Shown here: in pieces, positions 16,959-29,269 of the stretch | Position numbering within the stretch: the first letter of the stretch is position 1 | Layout of the letters: the number at the start of each line of letters is the position of its first letter | Assembly: GCF_001879715.1 (NCBI RefSeq) | Contig: NZ_MNBW01000001.1 | Location: forward strand, 62,001-126,000 | Direction of reading: 5' to 3' | DNA: 64,000 nt | Origin: Nioella nitratireducens | GTDB lineage: Bacteria; Pseudomonadota; Alphaproteobacteria; Rhodobacterales; Rhodobacteraceae | Program-made: the position numbers and the translations under genes | The notes under the pieces: generated by a model | Seen by the model: the letters and a program-made list of their open reading frames with translations, nothing else | Databases searched by the model: none | What the model was told of the DNA's origin: nothing

Positions 16959-18029
16959 ATGAGCACGGGCTTTCAGGGCCTGTCCATGATCGCATGGACT
17001 CAAACTCTGATCGAGGGCGTTCCGGCAGAGAAAAATAATGAACTGGCCGAAGGGATGACCTGGCGCTGGCATGGCCGCGCTCTTCCTCTGGAAGGCGATG
17101 GCGCCGCGCTTCTCCTGGGAGTCAGCCAGGATCACGCCGAGCTCCGTGCCCGGGCCGCGCGGGTGGTGCGCAAACTGCTGCACCACCCCGCGCCCACCCC
17201 GCAACAGGACGCCGCCCTTGATGCGGACCCGTTGTTTGCCGATGCCTTTGTCGTTGCCGATGGCGCGCGGTTCTATTCCGTGGTGCCGATTGCGGGCGAC
17301 GGCGGGCGGTTGCCCCTGTTGATCTTTCCCGACGCAACCCCCCCGGCGGGCCGAGATCTGAGCATCGTGCGCGTGAACCAGCCGCGCCCGATGGATCAGC
17401 CGGAACCCGCCTCGATCATCTGTTTTACCCCCGGCACGCGCCTGCGCACCGAGCATGGCGATATGCCGATCGAGGATCTGGGCCCCGATGACAAGGTGCT
17501 GACCCGCGACGACGGCCCGCAACCGGTGGTCTGGACGGGCCAAAGCCGCATGTCCGGCGCGCGCCTGTTCGCGATGCCCGACCTGCGGCCTGTCCGCATC
17601 CGTGGCGGGGCGCTTGGGCTCTACCGGCCTGACGGCGATCTTGTGGTGTCGCCCGAGCACCGGGTTCTGGTCAAAGGCGCCGCGGCGCGCGACCTGTGGG
17701 GCGAGGCGGAAGTGCTGGTTGCCGCGCGCGATCTGGTCGGGGATCGGGGGATCACCGTTGACCACTCGATGCGCGAAACATGGTATGTGCACCTGATGCT
17801 GGAACGCCACCAGGTGATCTGGGCCAACGGGCTGGAGGTCGAGACCTTCCACCCCGGCTTCATGGGGCTGGACAATCTGGCGGGCGGACAGCGCCGGTCG
17901 CTGTTGGCGGTGATGCCGCATCTGGAAGGCGATGCCTTTCGCTTCGGCGCCCCCGCGCGGCGGATGCTGGACAGCGCCGAGGCCGCGATCCTGAAACACG
18001 GGTTGCACGGCGCGCGGGCCCTGCATTAG
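16959..18029 (+). CDS. Hint domain-containing protein
   Basis: 356 residues. A Hint (Hedgehog/intein) domain of the bacterial Hint_2 type starts with Cys155 in [20 protein letters not shown] and includes VVWTGQSRM, the block-B-like [10 protein letters not shown] (His234), and [20 protein letters not shown]. The N-terminal 150 residues are not recognised. Such proteins are frequent in Rhodobacteraceae, often fused to RTX or adhesin regions. Here the Hint domain is nearly C-terminal with no obvious extein and no Asn after it, so self-processing is doubtful. No signal peptide is seen. Confidence 0.85.
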   Translation: MSTGFQGLSMIAWTQTLIEGVPAEKNNELAEGMTWRWHGRALPLEGDGAALLLGVSQDHAELRARAARVVRKLLHHPAPTPQQDAALDADPLFADAFVVADGARFYSVVPIAGDGGRLPLLIFPDATPPAGRDLSIVRVNQPRPMDQPEPASIICFTPGTRLRTEHGDMPIEDLGPDDKVLTRDDGPQPVVWTGQSRMSGARLFAMPDLRPVRIRGGALGLYRPDGDLVVSPEHRVLVKGAAARDLWGEAEVLVAARDLVGDRGITVDHSMRETWYVHLMLERHQVIWANGLEVETFHPGFMGLDNLAGGQRRSLLAVMPHLEGDAFRFGAPARRMLDSAEAAILKHGLHGARALH

Positions 18030-18081
18030 AGCGTGTTGCGGTCTTTCCCAATAACGCCCTCCGCTCAAACCTTTTGATGTC

Positions 18082-18128
18082 GCATGTCCGAGGAGTGCAA
18101 AGCCGGTTCCCGCTTTTGCGCGACATGC
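18082..18128. repeat. Imperfect palindromic intergenic repeat
   Basis: GCATGTC (18082-18088) and GACATGC (18122-18128) form the base of a hairpin whose inner arms are GCAAAGC and GCTTTTGC. The minus-strand reading, with GACATGC-type ends and an AAAGCGGGAACCGGCTTT core, looks like the palindromic elements common between genes in Rhizobiales and Rhodobacterales. GAGCG/CGCTC arms just upstream (about 18029-18065) may belong to the same element. Copy number elsewhere is not known. Confidence 0.5.
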
Positions 18129-18197
18129 TCCAAGCCACCATCGACCGCATTTTTCGCCGGGGCACGCCGGAACCGGTGCAATTTGCCCGAGCGGTCC

Positions 18198-18225
18198 TTG
18201 ACTCCCCCGATGCAGGCTGTAAAAG
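18198..18225 (+). promoter_or_regulatory. Candidate sigma-70-type promoter of rpsD
   Basis: TTGACT (18198-18203) and TAAAAG (18220-18225) are spaced by 16 bases, a good -35 and acceptable -10. A start near 18232 would give a leader of about 135 bases for rpsD, beginning with the hairpin at 18234-18253. Confidence 0.45.
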
Positions 18226-18233
18226 CCGCCCAT

Positions 18234-18258
18234 CCCGGCAAGCGATTGCCGGGGTTTT
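18234..18258 (+). terminator. Rho-independent terminator-like hairpin upstream of rpsD
   Basis: CCCGGCAA (18234-18241), loop GCGA, TTGCCGGG (18246-18253), then GTTTTT. It is a perfect 8-bp stem followed by five T on the plus strand. It could end transcripts from the Hint gene, or act as an attenuator because a promoter-like sequence lies just upstream. Confidence 0.7.
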
Positions 18259-18367
18259 TCATTGGTGTTGGTGGCCCCCGCAAGGGGATCCCTGTCAGGC
18301 GCAAGCCAGAGGACAACGCCCTTCATGGCCTCCGCTTTGGAGGTGCCCGAAAGAAGGAGATCAGACG

Positions 18368-18988
18368 GTGACCAAACGCACCTCTGCCAAGTACAAGATC
18401 GACCGCCGTATGGGCGAAAACATCTGGGGACGTCCGAAATCCCCGGTCAACCGCCGCGAATACGGCCCCGGCCAGCACGGTCAGCGCCGCAAGGGCAAGC
18501 TGTCGGACTTCGGTCTGCAACTGCGCGCCAAGCAGAAGCTGAAAGGCTACTACGGCGACCTGACCGAAAAGCAATTCCGCCGCATCTTCGCCGATGCCGA
18601 GCGTCGCAAGGGCGATACCGGTGAAAACCTGATCGGCCTGCTGGAACAGCGTCTTGACGCCGTCGTTTACCGCGCCAAGTTCGTCGCCACCGTCTTTGCG
18701 GCCCGCCAGTTCGTGAACCACGGCCATGTGACCGTGAACGGCAAGCGCGTGAACATCCCCTCCTACCGTGTTCAGGAAGGTGACGTGATCGAGGTCCGCG
18801 AGAAATCCAAGCAGATGGCCGCCCTTCTGGAAGCGACCCAACTGGCCGAGCGTGACGTGCCCGACTACGTCGAGGCGGATCATTCCAAGATGACCGCGAC
18901 CTTCGTGCGCATCCCCGGCCTTGGCGACGTTCCCTATGCCGTGCAGATGGAACCGAATCTCGTCATCGAATATTACGCACAGAACTAA
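18368..18988 (+). CDS. rpsD: 30S ribosomal protein S4
   Basis: 206 residues, standard alphaproteobacterial length. Starts with GTG after GAAGGAGA; sequence begins [20 protein letters not shown]. The S4 RNA-binding domain covers [20 protein letters not shown] to [21 protein letters not shown]4 is a primary 16S rRNA-binding protein of the small subunit. The frame is open well upstream through non-coding DNA; that extension is not part of the gene. A strong terminator follows. Confidence 0.97.
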   Translation: MTKRTSAKYKIDRRMGENIWGRPKSPVNRREYGPGQHGQRRKGKLSDFGLQLRAKQKLKGYYGDLTEKQFRRIFADAERRKGDTGENLIGLLEQRLDAVVYRAKFVATVFAARQFVNHGHVTVNGKRVNIPSYRVQEGDVIEVREKSKQMAALLEATQLAERDVPDYVEADHSKMTATFVRIPGLGDVPYAVQMEPNLVIEYYAQN

Positions 18989-19011
18989 GGGGCTGGCGCT
19001 TCGACATCATG

Positions 19012-19042
19012 GGGCCGCGCCGATCCGGCGCGGCCCTTTTTT
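19012..19042 (+). terminator. Rho-independent terminator of rpsD
   Basis: GGGCCGCGCC (19012-19021), loop GATCC, GGCGCGGCCC (19027-19036), then TTTTTT. Perfect ten-base stem 23 bases after the rpsD stop. Confidence 0.93.
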
Positions 19043-19075
19043 GTTTCGAACTGCCCGCAACAGGAGGAAACGGCC

Positions 19076-20491
19076 ATGTCTCACCCGGTTTACGCTCGCA
19101 TCGACGGACCCATCGTGATGATCGGCTTCGGCTCGATCGGAAAAGGCACATGGCCTTTGATCGAGCGGCATTTCGACTATGACGCCGACAAGTTCACCGT
19201 GATCGACCCGGACGAGAGCCACGCCAATTTCCTGCGCCAGCACAAGCTGACCCATGTGCAAGAGGCGCTGACGCCCGAGAATTACCGCGACGTTCTGGGC
19301 CGCCTGCTGGAGCCGGGCAAAGGCTTTTGCGTCAATCTCAGCGTCGATACCTCGTCGCTGGACCTGATGACATTCTGCCGCGAGATCGGGGTGCCCTATA
19401 TCGACACCGTGGTCGAACCCTGGGCGGGCTATTACTTCGGCACCACCGACAACGCGGCGCGCACCAATTACGCGCTGCGCCAGAAGGTGCGGGACGAAAA
19501 AGCCGCCAACCCCGGCGGCACCACCGCCGTCAGTTGCTGCGGCGCCAATCCCGGCATGGTCAGCTGGTTCGTGAAAGAGGCGCTCTTGACGCTGGCCAAG
19601 GATACCGGCCGCGAGGTCGGGACACCCGCCACCCGCGCGGGCTGGGGCAACCTGATGCGCGACCTTGGCGTCAAGGGCGTGCATATCGCCGAGCGCGACA
19701 CTCAGGCCCGCCGCCTGCCCCGCCCGCGTGGCGTCTTCGTCAACACATGGTCGGTCGAGGGCTTTATCTCGGAAGGGTTCCAACCCGCTGAACTGGGCTG
19801 GGGCACGCATGAGCCGTGGTTCCCGGAAAACGGCCACAGCCACGACACCGGCTGCATGGCGGGCATCTGGCTGGACCGGCCCGGCGCGATCACCCGTGTG
19901 CACACTTGGTGCCCAACCCCCGGCCCCCAGTTCGGCTTTCTCGTGACCCATAACGAGGCGATCTCGATCTCGGACTATTTCACCGTCGGCGATGCCTCCG
20001 CGCCCGAGTTCCGCCCGACTTGCCACTATGCCTATCACCCGTCCGACGATGCAGTGCTGAGCTTGCACGAAATGTTCGGCTCGGGCCGCCAGCAGACCAA
20101 GCACCACATCCTGACCGAGGACGAGATCGTCGAGGGGATCGACGAACTTGGCGTGCTGCTCTACGGGCACGAAAAGAACGCGCTTTGGTTCGGGTCGCGC
20201 CTGTCGAACGAGGAAACCCGCGATCTGGCCCCCTACCAGAACGCGACCGGTCTTCAGGTGACATCCGCTGTTCTGGCCGGGATGGTCTGGGCGTTGGAAA
20301 ACCCCAATGCGGGGATCGTCGAAGCCGACGAGATGGACCATGCCCGCTGCCTTGAAGTGCAGCGCCCCTATCTGGGCCCGGTCGAGGCGCATTACACCGA
20401 CTGGACCCCGTTGCAAGACCGGTGGGACCTGTTCCCCGAAGATATCGACGAAAGCGAGCCCTGGGCCTTCCGCAACGTGTTGGCCAGCTGA
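19076..20491 (+). CDS. hss: Homospermidine synthase
   Basis: 471 residues, the length of bacterial homospermidine synthases. The NAD-binding motif is VMIGFGSIGKGTWPLIERHF near the start; IDTVVEPWAGYY, SCCGANPGMVSWFVKEAL and NTWSVEGFISEG are typical. The enzyme makes sym-homospermidine from putrescine in an NAD-dependent reaction, the main triamine in many alphaproteobacteria. It stands alone between two terminators, with AGGAGG upstream. Confidence 0.94.
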   Translation: MSHPVYARIDGPIVMIGFGSIGKGTWPLIERHFDYDADKFTVIDPDESHANFLRQHKLTHVQEALTPENYRDVLGRLLEPGKGFCVNLSVDTSSLDLMTFCREIGVPYIDTVVEPWAGYYFGTTDNAARTNYALRQKVRDEKAANPGGTTAVSCCGANPGMVSWFVKEALLTLAKDTGREVGTPATRAGWGNLMRDLGVKGVHIAERDTQARRLPRPRGVFVNTWSVEGFISEGFQPAELGWGTHEPWFPENGHSHDTGCMAGIWLDRPGAITRVHTWCPTPGPQFGFLVTHNEAISISDYFTVGDASAPEFRPTCHYAYHPSDDAVLSLHEMFGSGRQQTKHHILTEDEIVEGIDELGVLLYGHEKNALWFGSRLSNEETRDLAPYQNATGLQVTSAVLAGMVWALENPNAGIVEADEMDHARCLEVQRPYLGPVEAHYTDWTPLQDRWDLFPEDIDESEPWAFRNVLAS

Positions 20492-20500
20492 CGCAGAAGG

Positions 20501-20532
20501 AAAACGCCACCCGACCGGGGTGGCGTTTTTCG
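20501..20532. terminator. Bidirectional terminator between hss and yeeE-like gene
   Basis: AACGCCACCC (20503-20512) and GGGTGGCGTT pair around a short loop, with AAAA before and TTTTT after, so it can serve both the plus-strand hss and the convergent minus-strand transporter gene that ends at 20538. Confidence 0.9.
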
Positions 20533-20537
20533 GTTGG

Positions 20538-21602
20538 TCAGGCCGGTTGCGGCGCGCCTTCCCACGCTTGCAGAAGGCGGTCGGTCGCCATGCCGCCCAG
20601 CCACATGCAAAAGAGCGCCAGCCAGGCGGTGCCCACGAAGATCGAGCCGCCGGTGACGCCCGCGCCGACGGCGCAGCCACCTGCAAGCATACCGCCCATG
20701 CCCATGAAGGTCGCGCCCAGAAGGGCCCGGCGCATGGCGGTGGGGCCGTCAAAGCCCTGAAATTTCAGCTCGCGCACCACAGCGGCAGACAGGAACGCCC
20801 CGATGAAGACGCCGGGGACCAGACCGATATCGAAATTGAGCACCGGGTTCGGTGTCAGGAAGAACATCAGCACATTGGCCGAGGGGCCGGTAAAGGTTGC
20901 GCTTTGCACCTGAACCGGATCGAAGGCCACTTGGCTGAGGGCAAAGGTCAGCACCCAGCCGAGCGCCACGGCAAAGCCCACGCCCGAGGCGAAGATCAGC
21001 ACCCGTGGCCCAACGGTGTTGCGCCATGCCAGCACCAGCGCGGCAATGGCAAACAGCAGGCCGATCCCCATCCCGGCCTGCTGCGGCAGGTGCAGGGCCG
21101 TCAGCAGGTTGAAATTGGTGCCCCCCGGCGTGACCCACAGCGCCGCCAACCAGTTGCGCAGGGGCGACAGCCACCCCACCAGCGACATCTGCGCCACCAC
21201 GGCAAAGACCAGACCGGACATCAGCGAACGCAGGTTGCCCGTGGCCGCCAGCACCAGAAGCCGCCCCGAACAGCCGCGCGCAAGGATCATCCCCGCGCCG
21301 AACAGAAGCCCGCCGACGATTGCGCCAGAGATCGACCCCGGCACCGCCATCATCCGCGCCTGTTCGGGCCGCAACAGGCCCGCCATCTCGGCGCCTTGGG
21401 TCCAGACCAGCGCGGTGGAAAAGGCCAGCAGCCAGACCGCCATGCGCCGCCCAAGACCACCGCGCCCGAATTCCACGACAGACGCGCGCAGGCAAAAGGC
21501 CGACCGCTGCGCGGCGACGCCGAACACAAGGCCGGTGATCAGGCCAAAGAGGGCGGCTGTTTCCGGCTCTCCCAGCCAATCGACAAGGGGCACGATATCC
21601 AT
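20538..21602 (-). CDS. YeeE/YedE family sulfur (thiosulfate-type) transporter
   Basis: 354 residues with about nine to ten membrane helices. The family's conserved Cys positions are seen in AQRSAFCLRASVVEFG, ILARGCSGRLLVL and LAGGCAVGAGVTGG. YeeE/TsuA takes up thiosulfate through such Cys residues. The frame continues upstream, but ATG at 21602 has GGGAGTC ahead and begins at the first helix. Divergent from the MFS gene by 133 bases. Confidence 0.87.
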   Translation of the reverse strand: MDIVPLVDWLGEPETAALFGLITGLVFGVAAQRSAFCLRASVVEFGRGGLGRRMAVWLLAFSTALVWTQGAEMAGLLRPEQARMMAVPGSISGAIVGGLLFGAGMILARGCSGRLLVLAATGNLRSLMSGLVFAVVAQMSLVGWLSPLRNWLAALWVTPGGTNFNLLTALHLPQQAGMGIGLLFAIAALVLAWRNTVGPRVLIFASGVGFAVALGWVLTFALSQVAFDPVQVQSATFTGPSANVLMFFLTPNPVLNFDIGLVPGVFIGAFLSAAVVRELKFQGFDGPTAMRRALLGATFMGMGGMLAGGCAVGAGVTGGSIFVGTAWLALFCMWLGGMATDRLLQAWEGAPQPA

Positions 21603-21735
21603 GGGCAGACTCCCGTTTTTCGTGACCCCATGTGCGTCAGTCGCGGGGGGACGACCTTGACCCATGTCATATTCACAGGGTGGAATGCGATTTTTTCCCT
21701 CGCCAGCCCCCGAAAAACGCCCTAATCGGGACCGC

Positions 21736-22983
21736 ATGTCGCAAAATCGTCTTTTCCGCACCGTCTCGCTCGACGAGGCCAAGGCCCTGCCCCGATGGCG
21801 TCAGCCGATAGGGTTGCTCTTCGTCATGGCGCTGGCGATGCCGATCGCCTTTTCCACATGGTCGGCGCTGCTCAACAACTTCGTGATCGAGGTGGCGCAG
21901 TTCGACGGGTCGGATATCGGCTGGCTGCACACCATCCGTGAGATCCCCGGTTTCCTGGCCATCGGGGTGATCCTGCTGATCATGGTGATCCGAGAGCAAG
22001 TGCTGGGGCTGATATCGCTGACCCTGTTGGGGGTGGCGACGGCGGTGACCGCGCAGTTCCCCACCTTCGGCGGGATCATGGTGATCACGCTGCTCAGTTC
22101 CATCGGGTTCCACTACTACGAAACGGTGAACCAGTCGCTGCAACTGCAATGGCTGGACCGCAAGCGCGCGCCGCAAACGCTGGGCTGGATCATGGCCGCC
22201 GGGTCGGGCGCCACGCTGGTGGCCTATGCGCTGATCATCCTGACATGGCGGGCCTATGACCTGAGCTTTTCGGTGGTCTACTGGTCGGCGGGCGGGTTCA
22301 CGGCGGCGGTCGCCCTGTTTTGCCTTGTCGCCTACCCGCAATTCGAGGCCCCTAATCCGCAGCGCAAGACCTTCGTCCTGCGGCGGCGCTACTGGCTGTA
22401 TTACGCGCTGCAATTCATGGCCGGGGCGCGGCGGCAGATCTTCACCGTCTTCGCAGGCTTCATGATGGTCGAGCATTTCGGCTTTGACGTGCATGACATC
22501 GCCGGGCTGTTCATGGTCACGCTGGTGCTGAACATGATCTGTGCGCCGCTGCTGGGGCGGCTGGTGACGGTGTTCGGCGAACGCGCGGCGCTGGTGTTCG
22601 AATATGTCGGGCTGATCACCGTCTTCCTGCTCTATGCCGGGATCTACTATTTCGGCTGGGGGGTGACGCTGGCGCTGATCCTGTACGTGGTCGATCACCT
22701 GTTCTTCTCGCTGGCGCTGGCGATCAAGACCTATTTCCACAAGATCGCCGACCCGGGCGACATCGCCCCCACGGCGGCGGTGGCCTTTACCATCAACCAT
22801 ATCGCGGCGGTCGTGCTGCCTGCCGCGCTCGGTTATCTGTGGCTGGTCTATCCCGGTTCGGTCTTCCTGCTGGCTGCGGGCATGGCGGTGGTGTCGCTGG
22901 TTCTGGCGCTGCTGGTGCCGCGCCATCCGCAACCGGGCGGCGAGACGGTGATCCAGGCCGCGATGCCCGCCCCGGCAGAATAG
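21736..22983 (+). CDS. MFS transporter
   Basis: 415 residues with about twelve membrane segments, from GLLFVMALAMPIAFSTWSAL to GSVFLLAAGMAVVSLVLALL. A central cytoplasmic loop with FVLRRRYWLYYALQFMAGAR divides the halves. No substrate can be named. ATG at 21736 was chosen over one 24 codons upstream because the extra residues are not hydrophobic and overlap the promoter area. Ends in small hairpins before the convergent dnaE. Confidence 0.85.
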   Translation: MSQNRLFRTVSLDEAKALPRWRQPIGLLFVMALAMPIAFSTWSALLNNFVIEVAQFDGSDIGWLHTIREIPGFLAIGVILLIMVIREQVLGLISLTLLGVATAVTAQFPTFGGIMVITLLSSIGFHYYETVNQSLQLQWLDRKRAPQTLGWIMAAGSGATLVAYALIILTWRAYDLSFSVVYWSAGGFTAAVALFCLVAYPQFEAPNPQRKTFVLRRRYWLYYALQFMAGARRQIFTVFAGFMMVEHFGFDVHDIAGLFMVTLVLNMICAPLLGRLVTVFGERAALVFEYVGLITVFLLYAGIYYFGWGVTLALILYVVDHLFFSLALAIKTYFHKIADPGDIAPTAAVAFTINHIAAVVLPAALGYLWLVYPGSVFLLAAGMAVVSLVLALLVPRHPQPGGETVIQAAMPAPAE

Positions 22984-22995
22984 GCAGGCGCGCGT

Positions 22996-23049
22996 CCGCC
23001 CTACAGGCGGCGTCATCGCAAGGAGGCCCCAAAGCGGCTGAGGAGCCGC
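22996..23049. terminator. Two small GC hairpins between convergent MFS and dnaE genes
   Basis: CCGCC-CTACA-GGCGG (22996-23010) and GCGGCT-GAGG-AGCCGC (23034-23049). Neither is followed by a T-run, so termination is plausible but not certain. Confidence 0.4.
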
Positions 23050-23051
23050 CC

Positions 23052-26549
<3,498 letters not shown>

Positions 26550-26743
26550 GCCATCCAGTGTAGCGCGGCTCGCAGGGCGAGGGAATTGACGGACGGCCCC
26601 GTCGCGCAAAAACCGGCGGGCGCGGCGGGATGTCGCCGGAGCGAGCGAAATCCGCGCAGGAAATCACCACGGTTGCCGCATTGGAAACCCAGAGGTCTGT
26701 GTTCTTGCCCTGGCGTCATCAGGGTGCTTTCATACCGCGCATC

Positions 26744-27658
26744 ATGTCGGACCCCTATCCTGCCTCTGTGGACCTTGCCGATCCGCCCCCGGTCGAGCCT
26801 GCGGCGCCCCTGCCGCCGGTTCCCGCCCCCGCGACCCTGCGTCGGCGGGTGTTGCGGGGGGCGATCCTGCTGTTTCCGGGCGCGACGGCGCGGGTTCTGG
26901 CCCGCCGCTACCTGCGCACCGAGGCAGCCATCGACCGCACCCGCCTTGCCGCCACGCCCGGGGTAACGCTGACCCAACTGGATGACGGCGCGGCGCTGTT
27001 GCACTATCCCGCCAAGGCGCCGGATCGGCCGCATCCCCGCATTCTGCTGGCTCATGGCCATGACGGCCACCCCCGGCAATTCGCCCGCGTCCTGCAAAGC
27101 CTGCGCGCCAAGGGGGCCGCCGTCGATCTGCTGGTGCTGCCCGGCCATCGTGACCCGGCGCCAGAGGTCTGCGGCGTCAATCGCATCTTCAAGGCCATGC
27201 AAACGGCGCTGGACAGCTTCGGCCCGTATGATGCCGCCGCCACCCATTGCGTTACCGGCAACGCCCTGCTGCAAAGCCTCGATAGCGGGCGCACCGTGGG
27301 GCGCGTGGCCTTGGTATCGGCGGCGCTCGACCTGCCCTACCTGATCCGCACCAGCGGGCGGCTCTACGGGCTGACCGGGCGTGCGCTGGACCGGTTTGTC
27401 GCGCATGTGGCCCGGATGAGCGCCCCGTGCCCGCTGGAAATTCCGTGGCGCGAGATGGCCAGCCGCCGCAGCGAACCGGTGATGATCGTTCACGCGGCAG
27501 GCGATTGGGCGGCCCCTGTCGAGAATGCCGAAACACTGGCCTCGGTCTGGCCGGGGGCCGATCTGCGCGTCTACGACCGCGGCGATCACAACACGATTCT
27601 CAGCGTCACCCCTGCCATTGCCACGCTGGCCCAGTTCCTGACAGCCACGCCCCTGTGA
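26744..27658 (+). CDS. Alpha/beta hydrolase-like protein with unusual nucleophile elbow
   Basis: 304 residues, Pro-rich for the first 30. The fold is suggested by RILLAHGHDGHPRQF (oxyanion region 104-108), VDLLVLPGHRDPAP, PVMIVHAAGDWAAPVENAE (likely acid Asp) and YDRGDHNTIL (likely His). At the place of the usual G-x-S-x-G elbow the sequence reads THCVTGNAL, aligning Cys169 with the catalytic Ser. It may be a Cys-type hydrolase or an inactive relative. Divergent from dnaE by 194 bases. No signal peptide. Substrate unknown. Confidence 0.72.
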   Translation: MSDPYPASVDLADPPPVEPAAPLPPVPAPATLRRRVLRGAILLFPGATARVLARRYLRTEAAIDRTRLAATPGVTLTQLDDGAALLHYPAKAPDRPHPRILLAHGHDGHPRQFARVLQSLRAKGAAVDLLVLPGHRDPAPEVCGVNRIFKAMQTALDSFGPYDAAATHCVTGNALLQSLDSGRTVGRVALVSAALDLPYLIRTSGRLYGLTGRALDRFVAHVARMSAPCPLEIPWREMASRRSEPVMIVHAAGDWAAPVENAETLASVWPGADLRVYDRGDHNTILSVTPAIATLAQFLTATPL

Positions 27659-27699
27659 CGGCGCCGTCCGGACAGGTTAATTTTCACTCACCACCCAAC

Positions 27700-27722
27700 A
27701 ATCCTGCCTATTATGCAGGATT
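27700..27722. promoter_or_regulatory. Perfect palindrome upstream of xdhA
   Basis: AATCCTGC (27700-27707), spacer CTATTAT, GCAGGATT (27715-27722). The inverted repeat contains the T-N11-A pattern of LysR-type operators and lies 167 bases before the xdhA start in the otherwise gene-free 231-base leader region. It could alternatively be the 3' hairpin of the hydrolase gene, but no T-run follows. Confidence 0.5.
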
Positions 27723-27889
27723 CCCTGAAAGTCCTTTCGCCTTGGGCGAAGCGTGGCACCTTGCCACAACGGGGAAAAATCGCTTTGCTGTCAGGCGCAG
27801 GGAAAAAGGCGCTCTTGGCTTTACGTCGCATCGGGCCAGCGCATCTGAGGGCAGCGCCCCTCCGACCAGACCGCGACACGAGATTCTGA

Positions 27890-29269
27890 ATGACTGACGA
27901 GGTGAGTTTCCTCCTCAACGGCGTGCCGGTCCGGGTTTCGGATCAGCCCGCAACCCGGACCCTATTGGATTGGCTGCGCGACGACCGGGGCCTGACCGGC
28001 ACCAAGGAAGGCTGTAACGAAGGCGACTGTGGCGCGTGCACCGTGGTTGTCACAGATGCGGACGGGTCCAGGGCGGTCAATGGCTGCATCCTGTTCCTGC
28101 CGCAACTGAACGGCAAGGCGGTGCGCACGGTCGAGGGCCTTTCCGGCCCCGACGGCGAAATGCACCCTGTTCAGGCCGCAATGGTGGACCATCACGGGTC
28201 GCAATGCGGGTTCTGCACGCCGGGGATCGTGGCCTCGCTTGCCGCCGCCCATACCAATGGCGAAACGGCGTTCGACGACGTGCTGGCGGGCAACCTGTGC
28301 CGCTGCACCGGCTATGCGCCGATTATTCGCGCGGCCGAGGCCGCCGCGTCTGAACCAGTTCCGGACTGGATGCAGACCGATCGTGCGGCGGTGACCGCAT
28401 TGGACGCCGCCCCCCTGCCCTTCGCCCCCTCCAGCAGTGATGACCTGGCGACGTGGTATGCCGCAAACCCCGATGCGACGCTGATTGCCGGGGCCACGGA
28501 TGTGGGTCTGTGGGTCACCAAGATGCTGCGCGATCTTGCGCCTGTTGCCTTCCTTGGCGGTTGCGCCGACCTGAAAACCATCTCGGCGGATGCCGCGGGC
28601 CTGCATGTGGGCGCGATGGTGACACTCGCGGATCTTTTGCCTGCCATCGCGCCCCGCCATCCCTCCTTCGCGGAAATGCTGCGCCGGTTTGCGTCTACTC
28701 AGGTGCGCAACGCCGCCACCATCGGCGGCAATATCGCCAATGGATCGCCCATCGGGGACGCGCCACCCGCACTGATTGCGCTCGGGGCGGAGTTGCATCT
28801 TCGCAAGGGTGACACAAGCCGCACGATCCCGCTGGAAAGCTTCTTCCTCGACTACGGCAAGCAGGACCGCGCGTCGGGCGAATTCGTAGAAGGCATCACC
28901 ATCCCCGCGCAAGCAGACCGGCTGCGCTGTTACAAGCTGTCGAAGCGCTTCGATCAGGATATTTCCGCCGTTTGTGGCTGCCTGTCGGTGACCGTCGAAA
29001 ACGGCACGGTGACCGGCGCGAAACTGGCCTATGGCGGCATGGCGGGCACCCCCAAACGGGCCGCGAACGCCGAGACCGTCCTGATCGGCCAGCCCTGGAC
29101 GGAAACCACCGTCCGCGACGCCATGGCCGCCTACGGGCAGGACTTCACCCCGCTCACTGACATGCGCGCCTCTGCCGCTTATCGCTTGGAAACCGCCGCC
29201 AACATGCTGCTGCGCTATTTCCACGAGGATCAGGGCGTTGCGTCAAACGTGCTGGAGGTGTCGGCATGA
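27890..29269 (+). CDS. xdhA: Xanthine dehydrogenase small subunit (2Fe-2S and FAD)
   Basis: 459 residues. The plant-type 2Fe-2S cluster uses Cys42, Cys47, Cys50 and Cys66 ([15 protein letters not shown]); the second cluster uses Cys106, Cys109, Cys137 and Cys139 ([17 protein letters not shown]). The FAD domain begins near residue 190 with [14 protein letters not shown] and continues through [20 protein letters not shown]. It passes electrons from the molybdenum site to NAD+. It overlaps xdhB by four bases (ATGA). Confidence 0.96.
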   Translation: MTDEVSFLLNGVPVRVSDQPATRTLLDWLRDDRGLTGTKEGCNEGDCGACTVVVTDADGSRAVNGCILFLPQLNGKAVRTVEGLSGPDGEMHPVQAAMVDHHGSQCGFCTPGIVASLAAAHTNGETAFDDVLAGNLCRCTGYAPIIRAAEAAASEPVPDWMQTDRAAVTALDAAPLPFAPSSSDDLATWYAANPDATLIAGATDVGLWVTKMLRDLAPVAFLGGCADLKTISADAAGLHVGAMVTLADLLPAIAPRHPSFAEMLRRFASTQVRNAATIGGNIANGSPIGDAPPALIALGAELHLRKGDTSRTIPLESFFLDYGKQDRASGEFVEGITIPAQADRLRCYKLSKRFDQDISAVCGCLSVTVENGTVTGAKLAYGGMAGTPKRAANAETVLIGQPWTETTVRDAMAAYGQDFTPLTDMRASAAYRLETAANMLLRYFHEDQGVASNVLEVSA

